IMG/VR virus record: IMGVR_UViG_3300012147_000001 | Coordinates: 1 to 64,000 of that record | Length of the DNA stretch: 64,000 nt | Origin: a virus | Reading direction: 5' to 3' (one strand) | In this document: positions 18,847 through 27,532 of the stretch, in pieces | How positions within the stretch are numbered: the stretch's first letter is position 1 | Layout: every line of letters begins with the position of its first letter | Position numbers and translations under genes: made by a program | Notes under the pieces: generated by a model | What the model saw: the letters and a program-made list of their open reading frames with translations, nothing else | Database searches by the model: none | Told to the model about the DNA's origin: nothing

Positions 18847-21480
18847 CTAGATAGCTGCGATTTCTTTATCAAGTTGCTTTTGTCTTGCGACTATAGCAAA
18901 CTCGGTAAGTTCTTTCGGGTTGAACATTCCGTTAGGAATGACAATTTCATTTTTCCAAGAAGGATAGAAGATACTTAAATCACCACCTAATTTAACAGTG
19001 TCATGTTGTATTTCAGGTAGTTCTTGCCATTGAACACACTCTACTAAATTCTTGTTCATCCAAGCTACTAGCTTTGGGTTATCATCAATAATAAAGTATT
19101 GTGCATCGTGAATATGAGCAATAGGCCAGATTGCTAGTTTCCATTTAGAAGCAAGCACTCTTTTCTTAAACTCAATAGCAGCACGATTGTTTAACATACC
19201 GTAACCTTGACCTAACGCATTACCTGCGGTTCGACCTTCAGCTATAGCTTCGTATGGAGTGAATCTACTATTCCATAAACATTTACCAATGATAGGAGTT
19301 CGTACCTTCAAACCAAAAGCGGTTTCAACATATCCAGTTTGCGATGCAAGTTCTAGTTTAGCTTGAATATACTCAATTGAAACTTTGTATAAATCCAAGA
19401 AACTATTCTCAATAGACTTGGCTGTTTTTTCATCGAAGCCACAGTTAGTCATTAGAGTCTTGTATGTACCTTGATAAGTTAATGCAAAAGTTGGTGCTTT
19501 ACTGTCTTGTCTTACATCTTCATAACGTTTTTTTATAGAATTAATACTTTCTATTGTGTTAACAATATCAGGTAGTCTTTCTGGAAAATATTTAAAAGCT
19601 CTTAAACAATGACCATCATAACCATCACTGTAAACTTTTAGTTTTTCAGGGTCTTTAGTTGTTAATGCAGATATATAATCTTCAAGAGAATTAAAATCTA
19701 ATCCAACCATAAGTTTATGTTTAGGAGCTATAAAACAATCTTTAATAAGTTTTGCATAAGTAGAACCAGAAGGTATTTGCTGCAAGTTAGGATTGCTACA
19801 CGACAAACGACCAGATACCGTACCACCTACATTAAAGTTACCCATAAGATAATAGGTAGCTGAAACTTTGCAGTAGTAAGCATCTTCAAACGCTGGAATA
19901 AACGATGTTAATATTTTAACAGCACTACTAAATTCAATAATTGTATCAAGAATATCTTGGATTATTGGATTAGATGTATGATTTTTAAGTTTTTTAAGTG
20001 TTTTAACACCTGCTGCTGGTAAACCTGTATCTGTTTTATCTAACACAGGTAAATCAAGCATTTCGTACAAAAGTTCAACTAATTGATTAGATGAATTTAT
20101 GTTAATTTCAAATTTAAAAGAATCTGAATGAAGAGGTAAACTTTTCTTTTTCCATTTATTATGTAACTCATGATAAAGAGTACATCTTTTAAATTCTGTA
20201 AAACGTTTAACATAAATGTTTTTATTTATTTGTGTGTAACAATTATTAACAATTTCACTTAATACAGATTTAGCATGTTGAACTTTTACCATGTTTATTG
20301 GCATACCATGAAGTTCAGCTTGCATTAGTACATCAACAGATGGTTTTAAGATTGTGTTGTATATCTCTAATTGACCGTCAGCAACCATTTTAGGGTAGTA
20401 AGTGTCATAAACATACCAAGTACTTAAAGTATCAACTAAATTGTACTGTAGTAGCTTTTTAGTGGGTATTTTAGAGATGTCTTTTATATCGTCATCTTCT
20501 AAAGCATAGTTACCTGCAAATGGTAAAGCCAAAGACTTAAGACCAAGTTCGTTACCAGCACATGAGTTAGTAGCCAAGTAAGCTATAAGCTTAGTGTCTT
20601 CAAACCTAAAAGAGTTAGTAAACATCTCAAGACCTAACAACAGTGCTTCTTTCTTTGAATGGTCAGACTCCATAAGCAATTCCCAAATGAGAATTTTTGC
20701 ATCATAACTAATATTATGCCAAATAAACTTTTTCTTATCCTTTATAAGAAATTTGTAAAAGAACTTTTTTAACAATTTATAAATGCCATAATGTTTAGTA
20801 TTACAATGTCTGCTAACTAAAAAAGCACCACCGTTATGCTTATCCCATGCAAATGAAATAGAGCCTATGCCAGCTTTGTAGTGTTTAAGAGAATATGCTT
20901 CTATATCACAAGAAAGCACATTGTACTGGTGAAGTGAATCTAAAAATGATTCAATTTCTATTTCATCATTTGGATAACAAGCTGAATGAACAATGTCATC
21001 AAAAAGTACTGAACCATCAAAATAACCAGCTACTGCTTTATTAGACAGTGCTATCTTGTCTTGATTTTTAGTGTCATAGAATACAGTTCTGTAGTTAAGA
21101 CTAAGAACTGCTTTAATCTTTTCAAAACCTTTAAAGGTACAGTCACTTACAGTACCGTATGCATGTCCTGTTTTCTTTGCATTAGTCAGTACTTTGTAAT
21201 AAGACGAATCAGTAACAACCAGTAACTCACACTTAATAGTTTCACTTAAGAATGTAAGCCAAGGCTTAATAGTGTCATTTACTTTTGCTTTACCATTAAC
21301 AAAGTCAAGGTTAAGCGCAATAAAATCATCTAATGTAAGTTTTGGATTATTTTTAATGATTGGATTAATGTAATACTTAATAAGCTCGTCTTTATTTAAT
21401 GACTCTTCTTTAGAAAGTATTACTACTTTATAACTTTCTTGCATTAAACCAAATTGAACAAATTTGAGCTTACTAAGCAT
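18847..21480 (-). CDS. DNA polymerase, family A, with 3'-5' exonuclease (N4 gp39-like)
   Basis: An 877-residue replicative polymerase. Exonuclease motifs: Asp192/Glu194 in CDIEAY, Asp260 in WHNISYD and Asp350 in LVDTLSTWY. Polymerase motifs: TVSGRLSCSNPNLQQIP (554-570), motif A LDFNSLED (Asp595, Glu600), motif B RQDSKAPTFALTYQG (Arg657, Lys661, Phe665, Tyr669), and motif C IHDAQ (His791, Asp792). No 5' nuclease domain is present; about 185 residues of unknown fold precede the exonuclease. Length matches N4 gp39. The upstream gene ends one base before its first codon. Confidence 0.95.
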   Translation of the reverse strand: MLSKLKFVQFGLMQESYKVVILSKEESLNKDELIKYYINPIIKNNPKLTLDDFIALNLDFVNGKAKVNDTIKPWLTFLSETIKCELLVVTDSSYYKVLTNAKKTGHAYGTVSDCTFKGFEKIKAVLSLNYRTVFYDTKNQDKIALSNKAVAGYFDGSVLFDDIVHSACYPNDEIEIESFLDSLHQYNVLSCDIEAYSLKHYKAGIGSISFAWDKHNGGAFLVSRHCNTKHYGIYKLLKKFFYKFLIKDKKKFIWHNISYDAKILIWELLMESDHSKKEALLLGLEMFTNSFRFEDTKLIAYLATNSCAGNELGLKSLALPFAGNYALEDDDIKDISKIPTKKLLQYNLVDTLSTWYVYDTYYPKMVADGQLEIYNTILKPSVDVLMQAELHGMPINMVKVQHAKSVLSEIVNNCYTQINKNIYVKRFTEFKRCTLYHELHNKWKKKSLPLHSDSFKFEININSSNQLVELLYEMLDLPVLDKTDTGLPAAGVKTLKKLKNHTSNPIIQDILDTIIEFSSAVKILTSFIPAFEDAYYCKVSATYYLMGNFNVGGTVSGRLSCSNPNLQQIPSGSTYAKLIKDCFIAPKHKLMVGLDFNSLEDYISALTTKDPEKLKVYSDGYDGHCLRAFKYFPERLPDIVNTIESINSIKKRYEDVRQDSKAPTFALTYQGTYKTLMTNCGFDEKTAKSIENSFLDLYKVSIEYIQAKLELASQTGYVETAFGLKVRTPIIGKCLWNSRFTPYEAIAEGRTAGNALGQGYGMLNNRAAIEFKKRVLASKWKLAIWPIAHIHDAQYFIIDDNPKLVAWMNKNLVECVQWQELPEIQHDTVKLGGDLSIFYPSWKNEIVIPNGMFNPKELTEFAIVARQKQLDKEIAAI

Positions 21481-21481
21481 A

Positions 21482-22042
21482 TTAAATACCTACTATTTCA
21501 GTTAAAAATCTATAACGGTCATATTGAGTTTTAAACGTTAATTTAAATTCATTAGCATAATCTAAATCATAGTTAGAAATAGTATGCTTTTTTGAAGATT
21601 TTGTTGAAAGATTAGAATTAAACTTAACATCAAAAATAATAATTAATTGTCTAAACATATCATCAAAAATTTCTTGAAAATCTTCAACAGTTTTACAAAC
21701 ACTAAGCATACCGTTTATTAAACCAGTAAACCGCATTTTATCCATGTCTATTTTATTAATTGATGCTAATAACTCTAAACTATCAGCAACAATATCAGGA
21801 TGTGGAGCACTTAAATTCATCCGTAATATGTGTTGTTTTTCAAAAGTTGAAAGGTCACTAACTGAATGAATAAAATTGTAATCATTAAGTACATAACCAC
21901 CTGAATTAGAGTTAATTAAAATACCATTACGAACAACAAGTTCGTCTGTTCTTTGTTGAATCCCTTTAAATAATTCAGTAAAAATATTATCAACAAGGAA
22001 CATTGAAAAATTATTTTTTATATATGAGTTAAATACTGCCAT
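21482..22042 (-). CDS. Hypothetical 186-aa protein between helicase and polymerase genes
   Basis: Soluble, alpha/beta, no motif recognised. It lies 2 bases from the helicase gene and 1 base from the polymerase gene, so it is part of the same replication operon; N4 also has a small gene (gp38) between its helicase and polymerase. An accessory role in replication is inferred only from position. Confidence 0.65.
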   Translation of the reverse strand: MAVFNSYIKNNFSMFLVDNIFTELFKGIQQRTDELVVRNGILINSNSGGYVLNDYNFIHSVSDLSTFEKQHILRMNLSAPHPDIVADSLELLASINKIDMDKMRFTGLINGMLSVCKTVEDFQEIFDDMFRQLIIIFDVKFNSNLSTKSSKKHTISNYDLDYANEFKLTFKTQYDRYRFLTEIVGI

Positions 22043-22044
22043 TT

Positions 22045-23340
22045 TTAATCCTTACAAATAAAAACTTTATATCTTGGTCTAGTAGTAGCTACATTTAAAA
22101 GACGATAAAACAACTGTGGATTAGTAATACCTAACATGTCAGTAAAATCTACTATTGCATAATCATAAGTACTACCTTGTGCTTTATGCACTGTGGAAGC
22201 CCACGAATGTCTAATGTCTAAAATAGTTTCACTTAAGTTATAATACTCATTCCAGTTTTTAGCATCTTTATACTTTTTTAAAATTGCATAAAATTGATGA
22301 AAGTCAGAAGGTACTGAAAATTGTGCGTTTCCTGTTTCCTGAAATAAAACATTTCTAAGCTTTAACCCACTATCAGTTACGTATTCATCACCTAATTTAC
22401 GAACAGTAAGTTTTTGTTCGTTACGGATAACACATTGACCAAAAGTATAAAATTTATTGGAAGTTACTTGCTGTCCTACATGGAAAAAAGTATCACCATA
22501 TTTGGCTTTACAAATTTGGTTATTGTAATCAACAACAACTTTATTTTTATAAGCTAAAATTTTAGTATCAAAATCGTTATCAACTAAATGGTGTTTAATT
22601 AATTCATCTAAATCAGCACGTTTTACAATTTCAAAAGTGTTATCAAATAACAATTGCTCAACGTTACCAGTGTCTATAGCTCTCTCAAAAGCCATAGAAT
22701 TTAAATGTATAGCTGAACCATTAGGATAACGAAAACGTTCTGTAAGCTCGTATACAGGAATATCTGGAGCAAATATTGGAGATGTACTCGAACCAACAGG
22801 CGTAGCCTGATAAAAATCAGCAATAAAAATAACGTTTAAATCTTTATCAAGTAATTGGTCTTTAATGTGTGACCACAAAATCCCATCAGTGTAACTGGCT
22901 TCATCAATAATAATTAATGAGTTTTTAGGAAAAGCCATACAACTTTGTCTTAGATTGCGACTAACTTTAGTTTGTCCTGTGTTGTAATCAGTAAAAACTT
23001 TAAGAGTAAGTAAACTGTAAATAGTTTTACAAGTAAGCAAACCAAATTCATTTTCTAAATTTTTAGCAACTAAATCAGATATTACTGCTAATGCTTTATT
23101 AGTAGTAGCACACAAAAAAACATTACTAGAAGACATTTTTTTAGTTTCTGAATCAATAAGACGTTGTATTTCATTAAACTTAAGAAAATGGCGTACTATC
23201 ATTTCAATTACAGTAGTTTTACCAGTTCCTGCTGGCCCTTGTATGCGAAGAGTTTGTTGTTTTGGGTTAGAAAACATTTGAGACAAAACAGGAGTTAAAT
23301 TAAGTTTGTCTTGAGATAATTTATTTAAGTCAAAAGTCAT
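22045..23340 (-). CDS. SF1 DNA helicase, RecD/Pif1-like (N4 gp37-like)
   Basis: A 431-residue superfamily 1B helicase. Walker A GPAGTGKT at 35-42, motif Ia region SNVFLCATTNKAL, DEAS box in SLIIIDEASYTDG near 140-150, motif III VIFIADFYQATPVG, motif V HKAQGSTYDYAIVD and a C-terminal ATTRPR (motif VI arginine). It resembles Dda/RecD enzymes that unwind 5'-3'. It probably drives the fork together with the adjacent DNA polymerase. ATG overlaps the preceding gene's stop. Confidence 0.9.
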   Translation of the reverse strand: MTFDLNKLSQDKLNLTPVLSQMFSNPKQQTLRIQGPAGTGKTTVIEMIVRHFLKFNEIQRLIDSETKKMSSSNVFLCATTNKALAVISDLVAKNLENEFGLLTCKTIYSLLTLKVFTDYNTGQTKVSRNLRQSCMAFPKNSLIIIDEASYTDGILWSHIKDQLLDKDLNVIFIADFYQATPVGSSTSPIFAPDIPVYELTERFRYPNGSAIHLNSMAFERAIDTGNVEQLLFDNTFEIVKRADLDELIKHHLVDNDFDTKILAYKNKVVVDYNNQICKAKYGDTFFHVGQQVTSNKFYTFGQCVIRNEQKLTVRKLGDEYVTDSGLKLRNVLFQETGNAQFSVPSDFHQFYAILKKYKDAKNWNEYYNLSETILDIRHSWASTVHKAQGSTYDYAIVDFTDMLGITNPQLFYRLLNVATTRPRYKVFICKD

Positions 23341-23717
23341 TAGAAAGGTCTATCCTCTTCGCCATCCAATAAAGTATTCATTGCTCTTAAATCTATATTT
23401 AAATGATGAGCAATTTTAATTCTTCTAAATTTAACAACATTAAGAGTTTTAATGGTTATTTCATTAAAAGAATGTACTTTAGGGATGGTCATTTCATTGT
23501 TATAACTTACATCTAATTCTTCACTTTTATGAAAAAGTTTCATAAAAGCTACTGCATCAGCGTATTCCATAACAATAGATTTGCTTGAGTGGGGTGATAA
23601 CGTAATAATAGCTAAATCGTTTTTTTCTTTTTCAAAAAAAGAAGACAACTCAGTACTTTTAATAAAGTCATCAAGTTTATTTTTAATTAATTCATTATCA
23701 GTTATTAATTCAGACAT
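23340..23717 (-). CDS. Hypothetical 125-aa protein
   Basis: Unrecognised acidic protein. Start 23717 is an ATG with GAG upstream; a TTG at 23729 is the only upstream alternative. Its stop overlaps the helicase start codon, so it is likely coupled to helicase expression. Confidence 0.6.
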   Translation of the reverse strand: MSELITDNELIKNKLDDFIKSTELSSFFEKEKNDLAIITLSPHSSKSIVMEYADAVAFMKLFHKSEELDVSYNNEMTIPKVHSFNEITIKTLNVVKFRRIKIAHHLNIDLRAMNTLLDGEEDRPF

Positions 23718-23718
23718 G

Positions 23719-23919
23719 TTATATCTCAAATTTTAAATGAGTTTCAAAAGCTTGAATCCAAGCTTTATGAATTTCGTTAATGTTCATATTAGAATGACCT
23801 TCTAATGCATATTTATAGCTTAATTCAGCTACTGCATCTATACGGTTTTCAGTGTTTTGAGTACGTTCTAATAAAGCATCGTTTTCTTTAATTAATTGTT
23901 CAATTAATTTCTGGGTCAT
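23719..23919 (-). CDS. Hypothetical 66-aa protein
   Basis: A short helical, charged protein. It overlaps the VWA gene by 20 bases and ends 1 base before the next start codon. No family recognised. Confidence 0.55.
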   Translation of the reverse strand: MTQKLIEQLIKENDALLERTQNTENRIDAVAELSYKYALEGHSNMNINEIHKAWIQAFETHLKFEI

Positions 23920-25129
23920 ATAGAATTACACTACCAAAGTCAGGTTTAAATCGGTCATTATCGTAAATAACCCAAATTACAGGAAAGTTAATTTTTTCTG
24001 GTTTATCATAAGGTCTGAAATAACCATCTGTAAATATAACAGCAACAACAGGAGGATTTTGTATCCAATGTTCTAATAAGGGATAAACATTAGTTCCACC
24101 AGTATCTTTAAATTCAATACCATCTAATGATTGATAACGGTCTACTTCTTTAATGTCTGAAATTTCATGATGCCATTGAATAATTTCAGTAACTTCAGGA
24201 CTAAGAACAGATTTAATTTGTTCAATTTCAGATTTAAAACAATTAAATTGTTGGTCACAAACAGAACCAGAAATATCAATACCACATGCAAGCCTTCCCA
24301 TACCTAAAGAGTATAAACTAGGAATAATTAAATCTGGCATATAACGTTTGTTTGGACGTTTGTATGAATAATCATCACGCACTAAATCAAACATATAATT
24401 ACGTAGTAAAGTAGCCCAATCAACTCTTGGATTCACTAATTCTTCAATACGTTCTGCAACGCTACTAGGTACATCTTCAGTTGAACCATCAGCATCAGGA
24501 TTCATTTTAGAAGCAACAGATGCTTTAACTAAAAGTTCATCTATTTTTTGCTGTATTTGTTCTTTGCTTAACGCACCTTTAGGAGCTGTAGCACCTTTAC
24601 CAACTGAAGGAGTGAAATCAGGTTGAAAGTTGGGATTTTGTGTATTGTTTTTCATTAAATCATTATAGATTTGCTCAGTAGTCATATTGCTATATTTAAC
24701 GTTACAACAAGCATTTTGAGGAATAGAATACCCTTTTTCTTTAAGCATAAGATTAATAGCATGGTCAGCAGCTTCGTTAAATGTTTTAAAACATGCACTA
24801 TTTAGTTTTGGGTCTTCATCATATCCTGCTAAATCGGTATAACGTGTAATATGTTCAAATGCTACATGCCATGTTTCATGAGCTAATAAAAAAACTCTTT
24901 GTGGTGCAGTAAAATCTAAAAAGAAAGTTGGATTAATACGTAAAGTAACGCCATCTACATTTGCTGTTGGTACAGAAGCATCCCATTTTAGTTTTAAGCT
25001 AAAGAGCATAGTAGTAGTAAACACACTTTTTTTAATAGAAATAAGCTGTAATTTTGCTTTATCTAAAGCAGCATTAGCTTGTTTTAATACTTCAGGTGCA
25101 ATTTGCACTTCTTGCTCTTTGTCAGACAT
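23900..25129 (-). CDS. VWA-domain protein with metallopeptidase-like N-terminus (N4 gp25-like, DUF2201 type)
   Basis: A 409-residue protein. The N-terminal domain has HETWH at 84-88 (zincin-like HExxH); a charged linker spans about 165-230. The C-terminal VWA-like domain has MIDAS motif DISGS at 285-289, a GGT near 340 and FTDGY near 370. Such proteins pair with MoxR-type AAA+ ATPases, and the partner gene lies two genes upstream, as gp24/gp25 do in N4. Expected to be a substrate-binding or chelatase-like adaptor; the phage role is unknown. The HExxH hints at proteolysis but is often inactive in this family. Confidence 0.85.
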   Translation of the reverse strand: MSDKEQEVQIAPEVLKQANAALDKAKLQLISIKKSVFTTTMLFSLKLKWDASVPTANVDGVTLRINPTFFLDFTAPQRVFLLAHETWHVAFEHITRYTDLAGYDEDPKLNSACFKTFNEAADHAINLMLKEKGYSIPQNACCNVKYSNMTTEQIYNDLMKNNTQNPNFQPDFTPSVGKGATAPKGALSKEQIQQKIDELLVKASVASKMNPDADGSTEDVPSSVAERIEELVNPRVDWATLLRNYMFDLVRDDYSYKRPNKRYMPDLIIPSLYSLGMGRLACGIDISGSVCDQQFNCFKSEIEQIKSVLSPEVTEIIQWHHEISDIKEVDRYQSLDGIEFKDTGGTNVYPLLEHWIQNPPVVAVIFTDGYFRPYDKPEKINFPVIWVIYDNDRFKPDFGSVILYDPEIN

Positions 25130-25130
25130 A

Positions 25131-25346
25131 TTAATTCCTTAATAATTTTGTTCTATGATGGGGATAAGCAAAAGGTATTTCATACATCATTATGTTGTTA
25201 ATTTTACATCTAAATGTTGTTACGTTTTGCTTATATAAATAATCGTCAATGATTTCAGTAGATTTAATCGAAACTGGTACATACAAATCTGAGCACCAGT
25301 TTGATAAATCTAAATCAGCATCTTTTAATTTTTGATAAACATTCAT
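25131..25346 (-). CDS. Hypothetical 71-aa protein between ATPase and VWA genes
   Basis: An unrecognised small alpha/beta protein. Its start codon overlaps the final base of the ATPase stop, and it ends 1 base before the VWA gene, placing it inside the MoxR/VWA operon. Confidence 0.6.
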   Translation of the reverse strand: MNVYQKLKDADLDLSNWCSDLYVPVSIKSTEIIDDYLYKQNVTTFRCKINNIMMYEIPFAYPHHRTKLLRN

Positions 25347-26392
25347 TAAAAAAGTTTTTTAGCGTTAACATCCAACCATTCAATAAAAGCTAGATTGCTT
25401 TTAAGTTCTGGCTTGTTAGCACCAATCTTTTTAATTGCTGAAACTTGATGTTCTACAGGTAAACGTTCTACATATTTCATAACATCTCTAATGTTAGTAG
25501 AAGTTGTTCTGTCACCAATAACACCAGCAACAGCAAACATTGCACTTGGTTCTTCAGGAATTGGTGCAGTAGTAGGATTTAATTCAATTTGTTCAAACTT
25601 AACTAAATCTTTATAAATTTCTAAAAATGCACGAAACTCAGTACCAACACCTTTGCCAACAGTACCTGCATAAAGTGGCATCCATTCATAATCATGAGCA
25701 TTAGCACCTTTAGGTAGCTTGCGAATTACTTTACTTAAAAATTCTATTGTACGAGAACAAGCAAATGTTTTATCTGAATGAGAAGGGTCAAAAGAATTTA
25801 ACACACTTGGTTTGTGCTCAACATAAGCAATAACACGAGAATCGTATTTAGCATTAATAGCAAATTCAATCCATTCTTGTGCATTGGCTTCCATTTCAAA
25901 ATGAACCATACGAGATTGCAGTGCAGTAGACATTCTAGATGCAACAGCATTATCTTTAATACCGTTACCAGCAGCCATTATAATGACTTTTGAATGTAAC
26001 TTATGCTCACCTACCATTCTATCTAAAATAAGCTTATATGCAGCCGCTTGAATAGCAGGAGGTGCAGCAGTGATTTCATCTAAGAACAACAACCAACCTG
26101 CTTTACCTTCAGGTAATTCATCTAAACCTTCCAATGGAAAAATTGAAGGTGGAAGATAATCAGCTCTTTTTGTTTGTAAATTTGGAGCAATAAAACCTGT
26201 TAAATCAGTTGGGTCAACAGTACTTAATCTAAGGTCAATCATTTGTAAGTTAAAATCATTACAAATTTCAGCACCTATTGCTGATTTACCAATTCCCGGA
26301 CTTGAAGTAAGCATTGGACATAATCCAGACATTAAAACAGGTAAAATTGCACGTTTTGCGCTTTTAGGTGTAATAGAATATTTGATAGCCAT
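25346..26392 (-). CDS. MoxR-family AAA+ ATPase (N4 gp24-like)
   Basis: A 348-residue AAA+ ATPase. Walker A SSPGIGKS at 30-37, Walker B LLFLDEIT (Asp105, Glu106), sensor 1 in IIMAAGNGIKDNA, and arginine-finger candidate in SRMSTALQSRMVHFE. The best match is the MoxR group, whose members use VWA partners to remodel target proteins; the VWA gene follows. A GGAAATTACC sequence precedes the ATG. Confidence 0.87.
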   Translation of the reverse strand: MAIKYSITPKSAKRAILPVLMSGLCPMLTSSPGIGKSAIGAEICNDFNLQMIDLRLSTVDPTDLTGFIAPNLQTKRADYLPPSIFPLEGLDELPEGKAGWLLFLDEITAAPPAIQAAAYKLILDRMVGEHKLHSKVIIMAAGNGIKDNAVASRMSTALQSRMVHFEMEANAQEWIEFAINAKYDSRVIAYVEHKPSVLNSFDPSHSDKTFACSRTIEFLSKVIRKLPKGANAHDYEWMPLYAGTVGKGVGTEFRAFLEIYKDLVKFEQIELNPTTAPIPEEPSAMFAVAGVIGDRTTSTNIRDVMKYVERLPVEHQVSAIKKIGANKPELKSNLAFIEWLDVNAKKLF

Positions 26393-26452
26393 GTGGTAAT
26401 TTCCTTTATAAAATAAAAATAGCTACTACACATTAATGCAGTAGCATTGAGA

Positions 26453-27532
26453 TTAATCTTCTGCTAAACCAATAACTTTATAACTACAAGTACGAGCTTT
26501 TGTGAATTGATAGTCTGGTGGGATAGCAACAAAGTCTTGAGGACGTACTACGACCTTAACAATAATACCACTGCTACCATAACCACTTGATTGTAAATAC
26601 TGCTTGGCACAAACATGTAATCCATGAGAACAAGTTTGCTTATAATCAGCATTAACTTCACTTCTACGCATTGTCACAGTGTCACCAATATTATTTGGTA
26701 TTTTGCCACTGTAGCAATCAGTGAAATCAAGATTAACACGCTTATAGCATTCAACATTACCTTCAGGGGTAATAGTAACGCCAGCATGTTTAATTAGCTT
26801 CCACAAGTGAGTAAATATGTGGTGAGATGGTGTCATCATAAGGTTTTCATAGAAACGCAACATGTGTTCTATTGGTTCATCACGATTAAACATGTCAACA
26901 ACGTCTTCAACGATGTCATTTTTAACAACAGAACCATTAAAAATTAAACCATGCTCACTAACAACAAAACCACCAAGACAAAGACTTTTCATTTTATGCT
27001 TTAGCGACATTTTTTCTAAAGCAGCATCATAGTCAGCCACCGCAAGGTGGTGTATTATTTCATCATAGTTTTCGTGAGAGTGTTGTACAGAAATGGTTTC
27101 ACCATCATCCAGTAACACGCTAATGAAACGTTTTTTGTCTACTGTCCAAGATATTATTTGAGCAGCTTCAACGACAACACCAGTAGTTTTTACTGGCTCT
27201 TTGGTAGGTGTCATTTCAGTGTCTGAGTTAGACAACTCACGAGTTTCAACTTCAGTTTCAACAGTAATATTGGACTGAACTTTTTGTTTTTCAACATTAG
27301 CAGTTTCAACTACTTCTGGTTCAGGTGTTAACTTGGTTTTAGTAGAAGCTGGCACATGTTTAGCTTGTTTTAAGCCAACATCGTCTAAAACGCGATTAAG
27401 AGTACGTAAACTAGTGTCAAATTCTTCTGCAAACTTAGTTTTGTTTACAGGAGCTTTCAACAAGCGTTTTTCATACTCAGCAATCATTTTTTTATTACGT
27501 ATTTCTATTTCAAGTTCTTTAGTTGTTTTCAT
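26453..27532 (-). CDS. rIIB-like protein
   Basis: A 359-residue protein. The N-terminal 50 residues look like a helix-turn-helix (NKTKFAEEFDTSLRTLNRVL). A low-complexity Thr/Glu/Val linker follows. The C-terminal 220 residues carry the rIIB pattern, including a HHIFTHLWKLI segment, TPEGNVECYKRV and CSHGLHVCAKQYL near 300-330. T4 rIIB with rIIA blocks host and prophage exclusion systems; N4-like phages often keep both. Its start overlaps the rIIA gene by 14 bases. Confidence 0.8.
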   Translation of the reverse strand: MKTTKELEIEIRNKKMIAEYEKRLLKAPVNKTKFAEEFDTSLRTLNRVLDDVGLKQAKHVPASTKTKLTPEPEVVETANVEKQKVQSNITVETEVETRELSNSDTEMTPTKEPVKTTGVVVEAAQIISWTVDKKRFISVLLDDGETISVQHSHENYDEIIHHLAVADYDAALEKMSLKHKMKSLCLGGFVVSEHGLIFNGSVVKNDIVEDVVDMFNRDEPIEHMLRFYENLMMTPSHHIFTHLWKLIKHAGVTITPEGNVECYKRVNLDFTDCYSGKIPNNIGDTVTMRRSEVNADYKQTCSHGLHVCAKQYLQSSGYGSSGIIVKVVVRPQDFVAIPPDYQFTKARTCSYKVIGLAED

